Positions 36,215 through 45,012 of a stretch of DNA of 64,000 nucleotides are shown piece by piece. Positions within the stretch are counted from its first letter, which is position 1, and every line of letters starts with the position of its first letter. Both the position numbers and the translations under genes were made by a program. Origin of the DNA: an uncultured Clostridia bacterium (GTDB taxonomy: Bacteria > Bacillota > Clostridia > Christensenellales > DTU072); contig CAKQTC010000001.1 in the NCBI GenBank assembly GCA_934274515.1, positions 124,001-188,000 on the forward strand, written 5' to 3'. The notes below the pieces were generated by a model. The model was not told the DNA's origin and made no database searches. It saw only the letters and a program-made list of their open reading frames with translations.

Positions 36215-37306
36215 ATGAAAAAACCTAGCGCGGAATTTATCGTCAAACTTCTGCTCGTCGCCGCGGCGGCGTTTTTCGTGTTTAATTTCGCGTCCGTAAG
36301 CGGTTTTGTAACAAAACTTTTCAAAATTCTGCAACCCGTCATAATCGGCGTCGTGCTTGCCCTCGCGATGAGCGTGCCTCTGTCGTTTTTCGAGCGAAAA
36401 GTTTTCAAAAACGTTAAAAATCCGAAAATAAAAGAACTTTTTTGCCTTTCTCTTACTTTCTTAATCTTCGGAGGTATCGTCGCGCTGCTTGCAGTGCTTA
36501 TTATTCCGCAGGGCGTCAAAAGCGTCAAAGAAATCATCGAAAAATTCTCTTCGGGTACGGTAACCGCCGCAGTAGGAGAAATAAAAGGTCTTGAATTTTT
36601 GCGCCCCGCACTTGAAAAAGCGTATAAATTTATAGTCGATAAAATATCCGATTACGTTCCGCAAATTATCAATTTAATGCAATCGCTTTTTACCGGATTA
36701 TACAACGTTTTATTCGGAATAGTCGTTGCGATAATGTTGATTACCGGTAGAAAAGAAGTAAAATCTCGTCTAAAAAAAGCAATAGGTTTGTTGTTCAAAG
36801 ACAAAAATATCAAAGTACATTCTTTCCTTACGGGCGCAACGGAAAAATTCTCGAAGTATCTCGGCGGTCAACTCACCGAAGCGTGTATTTTAGGTTTTGC
36901 CTGCTACGTTACGATGCTTATTCTTAAAGTTCCATACGCGGCTTTGGTATCCCTAATCGTAGGATTTATGAACCTTATTCCGATATTAGGCGCATACATT
37001 GCAGGAACGATAGGTACCGTTATCGTATTCGCCGCATCGCCCGACAAAGCCTTGGTCTTTCTGATAGCCGTAATAATATTGCAGCAGATAGAAGGCTTCA
37101 CCACCTATCCCGTGATAGTCGGGAAATACGTAGGTTTAAGCGGTTTTTGGATAACCGTATCCATAATAATTTGCGGCGGAATTTTCGGATTTTGGGGAAT
37201 GTTTCTCGGAGTTCCGACTACCGCGTTTTTATTCGATTTGTTTGATAATTACTCCGCAAAAAAGAACGCGGAAAATGCTTTTTTTAAGTCTTTAAGAAAA
37301 CAATAG
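36215..37306 (+). CDS. AI-2E family transporter-like membrane protein
   Basis: 363 residues with about seven to eight transmembrane helices. The family pattern is seen in the paired N-terminal helices, the long amphipathic region (about 110-165), and the C-terminal block LILKVPYAALVSLIVGFMNLIPILGAYIAG ... FWGMFLGVPTTAFLF, here given only as signature parts. Members of the AI-2E/PerM family export small molecules or ions; the substrate here is unknown. ATG at 36215 is chosen since homologues begin near it; there is no ribosome binding site, and a TATACT box is 6 nt upstream. It overlaps the convergent DUF1624 gene by 15 bp. Confidence 0.82.
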   Translation: MKKPSAEFIVKLLLVAAAAFFVFNFASVSGFVTKLFKILQPVIIGVVLALAMSVPLSFFERKVFKNVKNPKIKELFCLSLTFLIFGGIVALLAVLIIPQGVKSVKEIIEKFSSGTVTAAVGEIKGLEFLRPALEKAYKFIVDKISDYVPQIINLMQSLFTGLYNVLFGIVVAIMLITGRKEVKSRLKKAIGLLFKDKNIKVHSFLTGATEKFSKYLGGQLTEACILGFACYVTMLILKVPYAALVSLIVGFMNLIPILGAYIAGTIGTVIVFAASPDKALVFLIAVIILQQIEGFTTYPVIVGKYVGLSGFWITVSIIICGGIFGFWGMFLGVPTTAFLFDLFDNYSAKKNAENAFFKSLRKQ

Positions 37307-38170
37307 CGGTTTACCTAAAAACGCCAGCGAAAGCAAAACGCCGACTCCGAGCGCGACTACCTGCCCTAGCAAATACACGGCGAGCGAGTGCCTGCCTGCT
37401 ACGGTAAACACGTTATGCCAACACCCGTCAAGCAAAGGAAACAGCGATTTTTTCTTTCGATAAAATATTTTCGATATTCCTGCTCCGAAAAAGAAAAAGG
37501 AAACAAACGGGAAAATAGGGAAATAATCCGCAGTCGCCCATTCCCTCGTGTAAAACAACATTCCGAAGATTTTTCCGTCGAGTTCGCTTACCGCATAGTA
37601 ACTTTCCACGTCCGAAAATCTAGGATTATACTTAAAATTGACCCAAAGCGTTATCGCGGAAATCGCAAACATCAAAGTTGCGTTTATCACGGTCTTCACT
37701 ATCGCATTTAACGGTTTTTTCGTTATTTTTTCGGCAATAAAAAATACTCCGCGTATCAAAAAATCGACTAACGAATAAATTAAAATAACCGCGGCAAGAC
37801 AGTGTAAAACGCCAAACAAGACGAATACTCCGTCCCCTCCCAACTCTTCGGCAAGAAAGGTGAGAAGGCTTATGCAGAGCGCGACGCACCAAAGTTTTAC
37901 TCCGCGAAGAAAATTGTTTTTCGACATCGAAGTGCAAATGCCCGCGACGCAAAAAAACACGAACAGGAAAGCGGGACGCCAAAAAGCGCGTATATCGCCC
38001 GTGAGGTACGAGTACGATATCGCGTTAATTTTTTCCAAAAAAGGCACGCCTGATTCGCCCCAAGCGAAGAAAATCCGCGCGTAGTCGTAAAAAGCGTGGT
38101 CGAATACGACGAGAATTATCGCCAACCCTCGCCAAAAGTCTAATTCCCACACTCTTTTCTTCTTAATCAT
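37292..38170 (-). CDS. DUF1624/heparan-alpha-glucosaminide N-acetyltransferase-like membrane protein
   Basis: 292 residues with about eight hydrophobic segments. It opens RVWELDFWRGLAIILVVFDH, and FGVLHCLAAVILIYS and GRHSLAVYLLGQ follow: the conserved features of the DUF1624/HGSNAT-like catalytic domain (an acyltransferase-like membrane family). A role in acylating envelope sugars is possible but unproved. Its ATG overlaps the stop of the preceding gene (TAATG), so the two are translationally coupled. Confidence 0.75.
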   Translation of the reverse strand: MIKKKRVWELDFWRGLAIILVVFDHAFYDYARIFFAWGESGVPFLEKINAISYSYLTGDIRAFWRPAFLFVFFCVAGICTSMSKNNFLRGVKLWCVALCISLLTFLAEELGGDGVFVLFGVLHCLAAVILIYSLVDFLIRGVFFIAEKITKKPLNAIVKTVINATLMFAISAITLWVNFKYNPRFSDVESYYAVSELDGKIFGMLFYTREWATADYFPIFPFVSFFFFGAGISKIFYRKKKSLFPLLDGCWHNVFTVAGRHSLAVYLLGQVVALGVGVLLSLAFLGKPLLFS

Positions 38171-38901
38171 TATTTGTATTCAACCCCGATATAAACGGTT
38201 TTATCTCCCGTCAAACGAAACAGTTCGAACCTGTCCTTGTATTCATGCACGAGTATGCTCGGATTGAGTTTTGAAAAATACACTTCGGGTATCTCTTTTT
38301 TCGGCACACTTTCCATCTTCGGTTTCGCTTTCGTTTCTCTTTTCACGGGAACCCAGTCGAAAAGCAGTTCTCCTGCTTTCCGTCTTTCGTCGTCCGCGTC
38401 GTCTTCCTCCATATCGACGAGATATTCGGGCGTTTCTTCCTCTTTTTTCGGCGGTTTCTCTTCTTTTTCGTTTTCGTCGAAAACGGGATACTCGCCTTCG
38501 GGCGGGCTAAACGAACGTTCTTCTTTTTCCCGTCTAAGGCGTTCCGCCTGTTCTTCCGCGGCAAATTTTTCTTCCGCCCACTCGTCGTTCAGCCTATCTC
38601 TATGGCGCGTAACCGCGCTTTTAACGGGCAAAACGAACACGTTCCTCACGGAAATAATTACCGCGCAAACAACGCACGCCACGCCGCCCGACAGATATAT
38701 AACGCTATAAACGTCGAATCCGAACGGGTTAAACCCCGCTCCGTAATAAAGAATAACCCCGAGCAGCGCATAAAGAGCAGGCAACCACAGTCCGAAAGTT
38801 ACCAAAACTTTGAGCAACAAACGGACTATACCTTTGATTATTGCGGCAAATCCGCCTGCTATTGCTCCTATTATGTCGCCGAAGGAGTTTTTCTTTTTCA
38901 T
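38170..38901 (-). CDS. Membrane protein with acidic cytoplasmic linker, unknown function
   Basis: 243 residues. Two hydrophobic segments at about 20-55 and 62-88 are followed by a highly charged stretch (95-195) with many Glu/Lys and a likely coiled coil near 105-130, then a small C-terminal domain (about 205-243). No family was recognised. The Shine-Dalgarno is weak (AAGGG about 13 nt upstream). The stop overlaps the start of the DUF1624 gene by one base. Confidence 0.6.
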   Translation of the reverse strand: MKKKNSFGDIIGAIAGGFAAIIKGIVRLLLKVLVTFGLWLPALYALLGVILYYGAGFNPFGFDVYSVIYLSGGVACVVCAVIISVRNVFVLPVKSAVTRHRDRLNDEWAEEKFAAEEQAERLRREKEERSFSPPEGEYPVFDENEKEEKPPKKEEETPEYLVDMEEDDADDERRKAGELLFDWVPVKRETKAKPKMESVPKKEIPEVYFSKLNPSILVHEYKDRFELFRLTGDKTVYIGVEYK

Positions 38902-38934
38902 AGGAGTTCGTATCCCTTTCCGTAATTGACTTAA

Positions 38935-38959
38935 CCGTAAAAACTAACGTTTTTTACGG
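38935..38959 (-). terminator. Hairpin after serS
   Basis: CCGTAAAAA/TTTTTTACGG-type stem directly after the serS stop (38963). The T run lies inside the stem rather than after it, so terminator activity is less certain. Confidence 0.5.
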
Positions 38960-38962
38960 CTT

Positions 38963-40225
38963 TTATTTCAATACATCCGTTCCCATATACTTCCTAAGCA
39001 CTTCGGGTACGGTTATCGTGCCGTCTTCGTTTTGATAGTTTTCGAGTATCGCCGCTACCGTTCTGCCGACAGCAAGTCCGCTTCCGTTTAACGTATGGAC
39101 GAGTTTTACTTTACCGTCGGTATCTCTGAACTTGATGTTCGCTCTGCGCGCTTGAAAATCGATATAGTTGCTGCAAGAAGAAATTTCCACAAATCTTCCG
39201 TACGACGGCATCCATACTTCGATGTCATAGGTTTTGCAAGACCCGAAACCCACGTCGCCCGTAGAAAGACAAACGACCCGATAAGGAATTTTTAGTCCTC
39301 GTAAAATACTTTCCGCTTCGTGCGTCAAATCTTCGAGTTCGTCAAAACTCGTTTCCGGTCTTGTAAACTTGACCAGTTCTACTTTATTGAACTGATGTTG
39401 ACGAATAAGCCCTCTCGTATCTCTTCCCGCGCTGCCCGCTTCGCCCCTAAAACACGCCGTGTACGCGCAATACTTTATCGGCAAATCTTTCGCCGCAAGT
39501 ATTTCGTTGGCGTGTAGGTTCGTTACGGGAACTTCCGCCGTAGGAACGAGATAATAGTCGGTGTTTTTTACCGCGTACATATCTTCTTCGAACTTCGGCA
39601 ACTGCCCGGTGCCTATCATAGAGTTCTTGTTTACCATAAACGGGGGAAGGATTTCTTCATAACCGTTTGCGGTGTGCGTGTCGAGCATATAATTTATCAC
39701 CGCTCTTTCAAGTCTTGCGCCCTGTCCGTGATAAACGGTAAAACGCGCTCCCGTGATTTTAGCCGCTTGCTGAGGATTAAACCAACCGTATTTTTCTCCG
39801 ATGTCCCAGTGCGCAAGAGGCGTGAAAGAAAACTCGGTAGGTTGCAGATATCTTCTTACTTCCACGTTGTAACTGTCGTCCGGTCCGACGGGGAGACTGT
39901 CGTCTACAAGGTTCGGAATAACGTACATTATCTCGGTAAGACGTGCTTCTATTTCGGTAAGACGCGCGTCGAGTTTTTTGATTTCTTCGCCTTTTGCTTT
40001 CATAGCGACAATCAAATCGTCGCACGGCTGTTTGTTTTTCTTCATTACGGCAATGTCCGCGCTTGCCTTGTTCTTTTCCGCTTTGAGCGTTTCCGTCTGT
40101 TTAATCGTCGCGCGACGTTCGGCGGCGAGTTCTGTAAGTTCGCTCAAATCGAGTTTACTGTTTCTCTTGGCAAGTTTGTCCTTAACCAAATCGATGTTGT
40201 CGCATACAAATCTTAAATCCAGCAT
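38963..40225 (-). CDS. serS: Seryl-tRNA synthetase
   Basis: Charges tRNA-Ser with serine. At 420 residues it has the N-terminal coiled-coil tRNA-binding arm (about 28-105) and the class II core: FRGEAGSAGRDTRGLIRQHQ (motif 2) and NGSGLAVGRTVAAILENYQN (motif 3), with TAEVPVTNLHANE in between. It is monocistronic; a promoter TTGCAT-17-TAAAAT is at 40273-40301. The short leader leaves no room for a T-box. Confidence 0.97.
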   Translation of the reverse strand: MLDLRFVCDNIDLVKDKLAKRNSKLDLSELTELAAERRATIKQTETLKAEKNKASADIAVMKKNKQPCDDLIVAMKAKGEEIKKLDARLTEIEARLTEIMYVIPNLVDDSLPVGPDDSYNVEVRRYLQPTEFSFTPLAHWDIGEKYGWFNPQQAAKITGARFTVYHGQGARLERAVINYMLDTHTANGYEEILPPFMVNKNSMIGTGQLPKFEEDMYAVKNTDYYLVPTAEVPVTNLHANEILAAKDLPIKYCAYTACFRGEAGSAGRDTRGLIRQHQFNKVELVKFTRPETSFDELEDLTHEAESILRGLKIPYRVVCLSTGDVGFGSCKTYDIEVWMPSYGRFVEISSCSNYIDFQARRANIKFRDTDGKVKLVHTLNGSGLAVGRTVAAILENYQNEDGTITVPEVLRKYMGTDVLK

Positions 40226-40272
40226 TTTTTATCTCCAAAAAAATATTCATTCGTTTATAAGAATTAATATTT

Positions 40273-40301
40273 ATTTTACTACATAACAACTCATAATGCA
40301 A
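40273..40301 (-). promoter_or_regulatory. Promoter of serS
   Basis: Minus strand TTGCAT (40296-40301), 17-nt spacer, TAAAAT (40273-40278). Confidence 0.6.
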
Positions 40302-40376
40302 TAATTTAATTCTGCCTTGAAAAAAATAATCACTTTTTCCGCGTTTTCGACATATTATGACAAAAACGGAGACGCT

Positions 40377-40781
40377 ATGCCTAACAATCTCGAACAACTT
40401 GCACGCGAATATCGCACCGCTCTGGAAAATTCCGACGACGGGGCGACCACGATAGAACAAATCGTCATTCTCGAAGAAAATCAACTCGATTATCTCGTCG
40501 GTATGCTGCCGCGCGCCGCCTGCCAACAACGCAGAACGCTTAACTATCTCAAAAACGTAATCTACCGCTCGCTCGCAAAACTAAACGGTTTAATAAAAAA
40601 CACGTCGTACATTCCGTCGTTTCGAAACGTAAACGTGCCGTGTCAGTCGCTTAAAAGTGCGTTTATAAGTACCCAAATAAGTATTTTCGTGCTTCTCGAC
40701 CGACTGCCTCTGCCCTATTCGGACATAGCGGAAGTACTTACTTACGAGAATAGAAAACTCGGACTACTCTCCCTTCTATGA
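40377..40781 (+). CDS. Hypothetical protein, 134 residues
   Basis: Starts MPNNLEQLAREYRTALENSD at the ATG at 40377, with CGGAG 7 nt upstream; the open frame extends 20 codons further without initiation signals. It is predicted to be soluble and mostly helical. The C-terminal LPLPYSDIAEVLTYENRKLGLLSLL resembles the helix-turn-helix of a sigma-factor region 4 or a similar DNA-binding helix pair, but this is a weak impression. It is a lone gene divergent from serS. The function is unknown. Confidence 0.55.
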   Translation: MPNNLEQLAREYRTALENSDDGATTIEQIVILEENQLDYLVGMLPRAACQQRRTLNYLKNVIYRSLAKLNGLIKNTSYIPSFRNVNVPCQSLKSAFISTQISIFVLLDRLPLPYSDIAEVLTYENRKLGLLSLL

Positions 40782-40784
40782 AAT

Positions 40785-40806
40785 GTCCCGAACGCGCGTT
40801 CGGGAC
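40785..40806. terminator. Perfect hairpin between convergent genes
   Basis: GTCCCGAACGC/GCGTTCGGGAC with no loop beyond the turn, between the 134-residue gene and the rlmA-like gene. Neither side has a good T run, so it is a candidate terminator only. Confidence 0.45.
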
Positions 40807-40812
40807 GATAAA

Positions 40813-41622
40813 TTATAATTTCCGGAACGTCCTTATCTCGAACGCCGTATTGACGGTTAGTTCGGATACGTCGTTTATCCTTTCTAATTTTTCCGTTGAC
40901 GTGTGGTAGTAATACGGCGTCATCTTAACAAGCGCCGCAATGTCGTCTTTATCCCCCGTAAACTCGCTCTCCGCCTTTTCCACGCTCACCGTTTCGTATC
41001 CGTCAAAACTCGTTTCGTCCTCTTCGTTGTATCTAGGGGCGTCGTACAAAAATTCTTTCAGTCCGTACAGGTGTTCCTTCGCGGGTACGACGCGCAAAAA
41101 CAACGCGCCTTGCTTGCTAATTCGGCTAAACTCGCTTGCGTACACCGGCGCGAAAGCGCATATCACCGCGTCCGCCATACCGCTTTCAAGCGGTATGTTT
41201 TTACTGCTCGCTACGGCGAAAGCAGGCTTTTTATATAATTTGCTCGCTTGCTCTATTGCATACTTTGAGATGTCCGTACCGATAACTTCGGTATCCTTAA
41301 ACGCCTCTTTTAATCTAAACGGCAAATATCCTGTTCCGCACCCGGCGTCAACTATTCTCTTCGGAGCGAGCGGAGTTATTTTTTCGATTAACCTTTCCGC
41401 TAGCGTTTTGTAATAGCCTTTATTCATTACTTTTACCCTTGCGGCAATCATTTCCTTGTTATCTCCGGGATTGAGCGAGTTCTTTTTATCGACGGGCAAT
41501 AAGTTTACGTAGCCTGCTTTTGCCACGTCGAAACAATGGTTGTTTACGCAATATAAACTTTTCCCTTGCGGTATAAGAGTTTCCCCGCAAAAAGGACATA
41601 TAAAAGTATCGTTTTGTATCAT
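40813..41622 (-). CDS. rlmA: RlmA-like 23S rRNA (guanine-N1) methyltransferase
   Basis: 269 residues. The N-terminal zinc finger CPFCGETL ... LYCVNNHCFDVAKAGYVNLLP is the hallmark of RlmA (G745/G748 methylation of 23S rRNA). The SAM-binding loop is VDAGCGTGYLPFRL at about 90-103, and AFAPVYASEFSRISKQGALF follows. In Gram-positives the TlrB/RlmA-II branch methylates G748. It is 12 nt upstream of nothing else on its strand except the hairpin; the GH31 gene precedes it by 12 nt, so the two may be cotranscribed. Confidence 0.85.
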   Translation of the reverse strand: MIQNDTFICPFCGETLIPQGKSLYCVNNHCFDVAKAGYVNLLPVDKKNSLNPGDNKEMIAARVKVMNKGYYKTLAERLIEKITPLAPKRIVDAGCGTGYLPFRLKEAFKDTEVIGTDISKYAIEQASKLYKKPAFAVASSKNIPLESGMADAVICAFAPVYASEFSRISKQGALFLRVVPAKEHLYGLKEFLYDAPRYNEEDETSFDGYETVSVEKAESEFTGDKDDIAALVKMTPYYYHTSTEKLERINDVSELTVNTAFEIRTFRKL

Positions 41623-41634
41623 TTTTTCCTTTAT

Positions 41635-43989
41635 TTATACAAGGTATTCGAGCGCGGCTGCTTTTGCGTTTTTGGAAAAACCGCTTTTCTTAATTGCTTT
41701 TACAAGTTCGTCTTTATCGGTTATTTTGCCGATTTTGCCGTATTTTGCCTGTTTAATCAGGTTGTTGCCTTGTACTCTGCTAAAAATTTCGTTTACTCTT
41801 TCGCGCAAATCGCCGTTAGTTTTGCCTTGGACGTTATCGACAGTGACCTTTGTTCCGACCGCGCTTTCGACTTCTACTATTATTCCGCCACTCGGCATTT
41901 CTTTCCCGTTTACGGCAACGTTGCCGTTTTCTACGTCCTTAAAGCAGATTTCGTACTCTCTTTTTTCGGGAACGAGCGATAAATCGCCTTTCGTCGGGCA
42001 AATCGTGAGTGTAAGCGAGTCGCCGTTTTCTTCTATTATATACTCGGTCGTCGCATACGCGCCGTTTAAGTAGTCGTTCGTTTTTCCATCGTCTTCGTAC
42101 AATTCGTAATTCCCGTTACCCCTGTACGCCAAAAGTTTTATTCGCTTCGGGTTTTCGCAACCGTTTCCTTTGTCGTTCGATAACGGTATTATCGTCCCTT
42201 CTTTTGCCAAAACGGGGATAAACTCGACGTCGCGGAACATTTTAATTTTCTGTCCGCCTTTATAAACTCGCCCGGTAAACACGTCGGTATATCTTGCCTT
42301 TTCGGGCAACCATACCGTAACCGACGCGAGTTTCGTGCGTTTGTCCGTTTTTTCGGTTATCGGACAAACTATAAGTTTTTCTCCGAAAAAGTACTGATTT
42401 TTCACTTCGTACGCTTCTTTTTGGTCGGGAAAGCGGTAATACATCGGTTCGCAAAGCGCGATATTGTGCTTATGCGTGCGGTACGACGCGGTGTATATAT
42501 ACGGAATAAGCGCGTGTCTTAGTCTGAGATAATCGCACGTTATTCTTCTCACCGTTTCGCTATGTTTCCACGGTTCCTTCCCTTGCAAAGCAAAACAAGT
42601 GCTGTGTAGCCTGTTAATCGGGCTAAACGTTCCGTATTGACACCATCTCAAATACAGTTCGTCGTCGTAAACTCCGAAAGCATGTCCGCCTATGTCGTGG
42701 CTCCACCAGTCGTAGCCTACGTTGCTCGCCCTGTTCGTAAACTCGGGTTGAAAATTTAGACTCGACCATCTGACAACGTAATCTCCGCTAAACCCCAACG
42801 GGTATCTTTGCGCGCCTACGCCGCAAAATCTAGATAAAATAAGCCCTCTACGAGCGTTTCTCGAATTGTCCAGGTAATGATAATGGTTTAACAGCCATAA
42901 CGGGTCCACGTTTTTTACCGTGGATTTCGTGCCTTGTTGCCAGTCAATCCACCAAAAATCCACGCCGTCCTTTTCGTAAGGATGGTGCATGACGTCAAAA
43001 TACGCGTTGATAAACTCGTTGCTTGCAAAATCAAACGGTACGTCTTGTTTCGTCGTCGGGTCGATATTCATCGCGCGCGCCATTTCGGGATACGCGTCTT
43101 CATAACTTCTTATTCCCGACGCAGGGTGAAGATTTAGCGTAACGTGATAGTTATGCTCGTGCAACCATCTTAAAAACGCTTTATAATCGGGGAATAGGTC
43201 GGTATTCCAACTATATCCCGTCCATCCTTCCGGTTGAAAAGGGTTTTTCGACGTGTAATGCGTGCCGAATTTTTTGTTTACCTGCACCCAGTGCCAGTCC
43301 ATATCTACGGTAGCGACGGTTATCGGCACGTTTTCCTTTTCAAACCGTTTCATAAGTCCGATATACTCGTCCTGCGTATAGGCGTAGTATCTACTCCACC
43401 AGTTACCGAGGACGTACCTGGGCAGCATAGGCGTTGCTCCCGTAAGATAAAAATAATCGTCGAGAGCCTTTTCATACTCTTTGCCTGCGGCGAAAATATA
43501 CAAATCCGTTTCTTTCGCTTTTCTCTCGCGCACAACTCCGTCGTCGCAAAGCGCGAGTCCGTCGTCGCGCAGCACGGCAACGCCGTTTCTCGACAAAACG
43601 CCGTTCCCGAGCCGAACTTTGCCTATCCTCATATCCAGCGTTCGACAAGTGCCGCCTAGATTTCCGCGATTGTTCGCTTTGACCGTTCTCCCGTCCTTAA
43701 AAACAACCGCTTCTACTCTCTTTTTTCGCGTATCGAAAACAAACGTGCATTTTGCCGTAACTATTCTGCGTGCTTTTCCGTTTGTTTCTTCGGTAAAATC
43801 AACCGCTTTGAAATCTCGGTTCCAGACGTGCTGCGTCGCGTCGTCGGTAAAAATACCGTCTTTTTGCGTTTCTACGCGTAAAAGCGTGTCGCTAAGCACG
43901 GTAAGCCTGTACCCGTCGCCGTAAATAACGTTATTTTCGTCGGCAAGCGGTCTTGTCTTCGCTATAAGATGCGCGTTAAGTTTCATCAT
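41635..43989 (-). CDS. GH31 family alpha-glycosidase
   Basis: 784 residues, no signal peptide. It has an N-terminal beta-sandwich, then the GH31 barrel with LPRYVLGNWWSRYYAYTQDE and VATVDMDWHWV. The nucleophile is Asp349 (WWIDWQQG) and the acid/base Asp403 (GFSGDYVVRW). A C-terminal extension (about the last 80 residues) is Lys/Asn-rich. Substrates of similar proteins range over alpha-glucosides and alpha-xylosides. The start is the ATG at 43989 (GGAG 5 nt upstream; 43986 is equally possible). It lies 12 nt upstream of the rlmA-like gene and, with the GH13 enzyme and manA, suggests intracellular glycan use. Confidence 0.9.
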   Translation of the reverse strand: MMKLNAHLIAKTRPLADENNVIYGDGYRLTVLSDTLLRVETQKDGIFTDDATQHVWNRDFKAVDFTEETNGKARRIVTAKCTFVFDTRKKRVEAVVFKDGRTVKANNRGNLGGTCRTLDMRIGKVRLGNGVLSRNGVAVLRDDGLALCDDGVVRERKAKETDLYIFAAGKEYEKALDDYFYLTGATPMLPRYVLGNWWSRYYAYTQDEYIGLMKRFEKENVPITVATVDMDWHWVQVNKKFGTHYTSKNPFQPEGWTGYSWNTDLFPDYKAFLRWLHEHNYHVTLNLHPASGIRSYEDAYPEMARAMNIDPTTKQDVPFDFASNEFINAYFDVMHHPYEKDGVDFWWIDWQQGTKSTVKNVDPLWLLNHYHYLDNSRNARRGLILSRFCGVGAQRYPLGFSGDYVVRWSSLNFQPEFTNRASNVGYDWWSHDIGGHAFGVYDDELYLRWCQYGTFSPINRLHSTCFALQGKEPWKHSETVRRITCDYLRLRHALIPYIYTASYRTHKHNIALCEPMYYRFPDQKEAYEVKNQYFFGEKLIVCPITEKTDKRTKLASVTVWLPEKARYTDVFTGRVYKGGQKIKMFRDVEFIPVLAKEGTIIPLSNDKGNGCENPKRIKLLAYRGNGNYELYEDDGKTNDYLNGAYATTEYIIEENGDSLTLTICPTKGDLSLVPEKREYEICFKDVENGNVAVNGKEMPSGGIIVEVESAVGTKVTVDNVQGKTNGDLRERVNEIFSRVQGNNLIKQAKYGKIGKITDKDELVKAIKKSGFSKNAKAAALEYLV

Positions 43990-44068
43990 TTTTTCTCCGT
44001 ACAACCCCTACGCCGCGCTACGTTTCCGCGACGTAAACAAACGTCTATCGATTATCCTGTTACCTTTT

Positions 44069-44938
44069 TTATTCGATGTACGTTCTTAGCGTATTATGCA
44101 CTATTCGACAATCCAACACTTTCTCTTCCATAACCTCGCCGTCGGCTTGTACTTTGCCTTCGTCAAGCATTTCTATTCTCGCACTGTCGCACAGATATTG
44201 CTCGGTACAAGGTTCGTTTACGTGTTTTCCTTTCAAAAATTTCAGCAACAGTCCGAGTACTTTTCTCGGTTTAATCTCGTTCACGATGACAACGTTGAGT
44301 TTACCGTCGTTAAGTACGGACGCCGGGCTTATCGGCATTCCTCCGCCTATGTAAATCCCGTTTGCGATGCTAATTAAGAATACGCTTTTTTCCGCCGGCG
44401 CACCGCCGTCTATGGATACCCGCACTTTATGAAATTTAAGGTGCAACAGCACGCTGATTAAACTCGCGTAATATTTCGCTTTGCCCCTAAAACATTTCAT
44501 TTCGGCGTATTTGACAAGTACGTCGGTATCCATTCCTCCTCCTGCGACGTTAAGACACCGTTTACCGTTCATATCGATAAAATCGGTGTATCCCGTCTTC
44601 CCGTCGAGTATTCTTTTCACCGCTTTTTGCGTGTCGGTAGGTATATCCGTCGCCTTAACGTAATCGTTGCCCGTACCGCAAGGAACAAACCCTACCGTCG
44701 TGTTCTCAAAATCAACGATACCGTTAAGAACTTCGTTAAACGTTCCGTCACCGCCTAACACAACCAAATCCGCGCCATTTTTCGTCAACTCTTTGGTGAT
44801 TTCCGTTGCGTCGCCGCATTTTTCGGTCATATGCACGTCGTATTCGACGCCGTTTTTAGCAAAAATCTCTTCGGTCTTTGCCAAAACTTCGACCGCTCTC
44901 CCTTTCCCTGCTACCGGGTTTACGATTATACGATACAT
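44069..44938 (-). CDS. Diacylglycerol/lipid kinase family protein (YegS/DgkB type)
   Basis: 289 residues. It shows IVNPVAGKGRA at the start, the nucleotide loop VVLGGDGTFNEVLNGI (62-70) and PCGTGNDYVKA, then FIDMNGKRCLNVAGGGMDTDV and DGKLNVVIVNEIKP. This is the DAGK catalytic family: phosphorylation of diacylglycerol or a related lipid in phospholipid recycling. It has a GGAGG-like site before its ATG and lies after gyrA on the same strand, 74 bp away, with a hairpin between. Confidence 0.88.
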   Translation of the reverse strand: MYRIIVNPVAGKGRAVEVLAKTEEIFAKNGVEYDVHMTEKCGDATEITKELTKNGADLVVLGGDGTFNEVLNGIVDFENTTVGFVPCGTGNDYVKATDIPTDTQKAVKRILDGKTGYTDFIDMNGKRCLNVAGGGMDTDVLVKYAEMKCFRGKAKYYASLISVLLHLKFHKVRVSIDGGAPAEKSVFLISIANGIYIGGGMPISPASVLNDGKLNVVIVNEIKPRKVLGLLLKFLKGKHVNEPCTEQYLCDSARIEMLDEGKVQADGEVMEEKVLDCRIVHNTLRTYIE

Positions 44939-44973
44939 TTCAAACCTCCGCTCATTTTCTTTTTTTAACGGGA

Positions 44974-44998
44974 AACCGCCGCTTAAAAAGCGACGGTT
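44974..44998 (-). terminator. Hairpin after gyrA
   Basis: AACCGTCGCTT pairs with AAGCGGCGGTT on the minus strand (44988-44998 with 44974-44984, one G-T pair). There is no strong T run after it. It may be a weak terminator of gyrA. Confidence 0.45.
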
Positions 44999-45012
44999 GT
45001 TAAACGATTTTT

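Noticed and set aside
40226..40316. T-box leader before serS
   Set aside because: The leader is too short and no specifier loop or T-box sequence was found.
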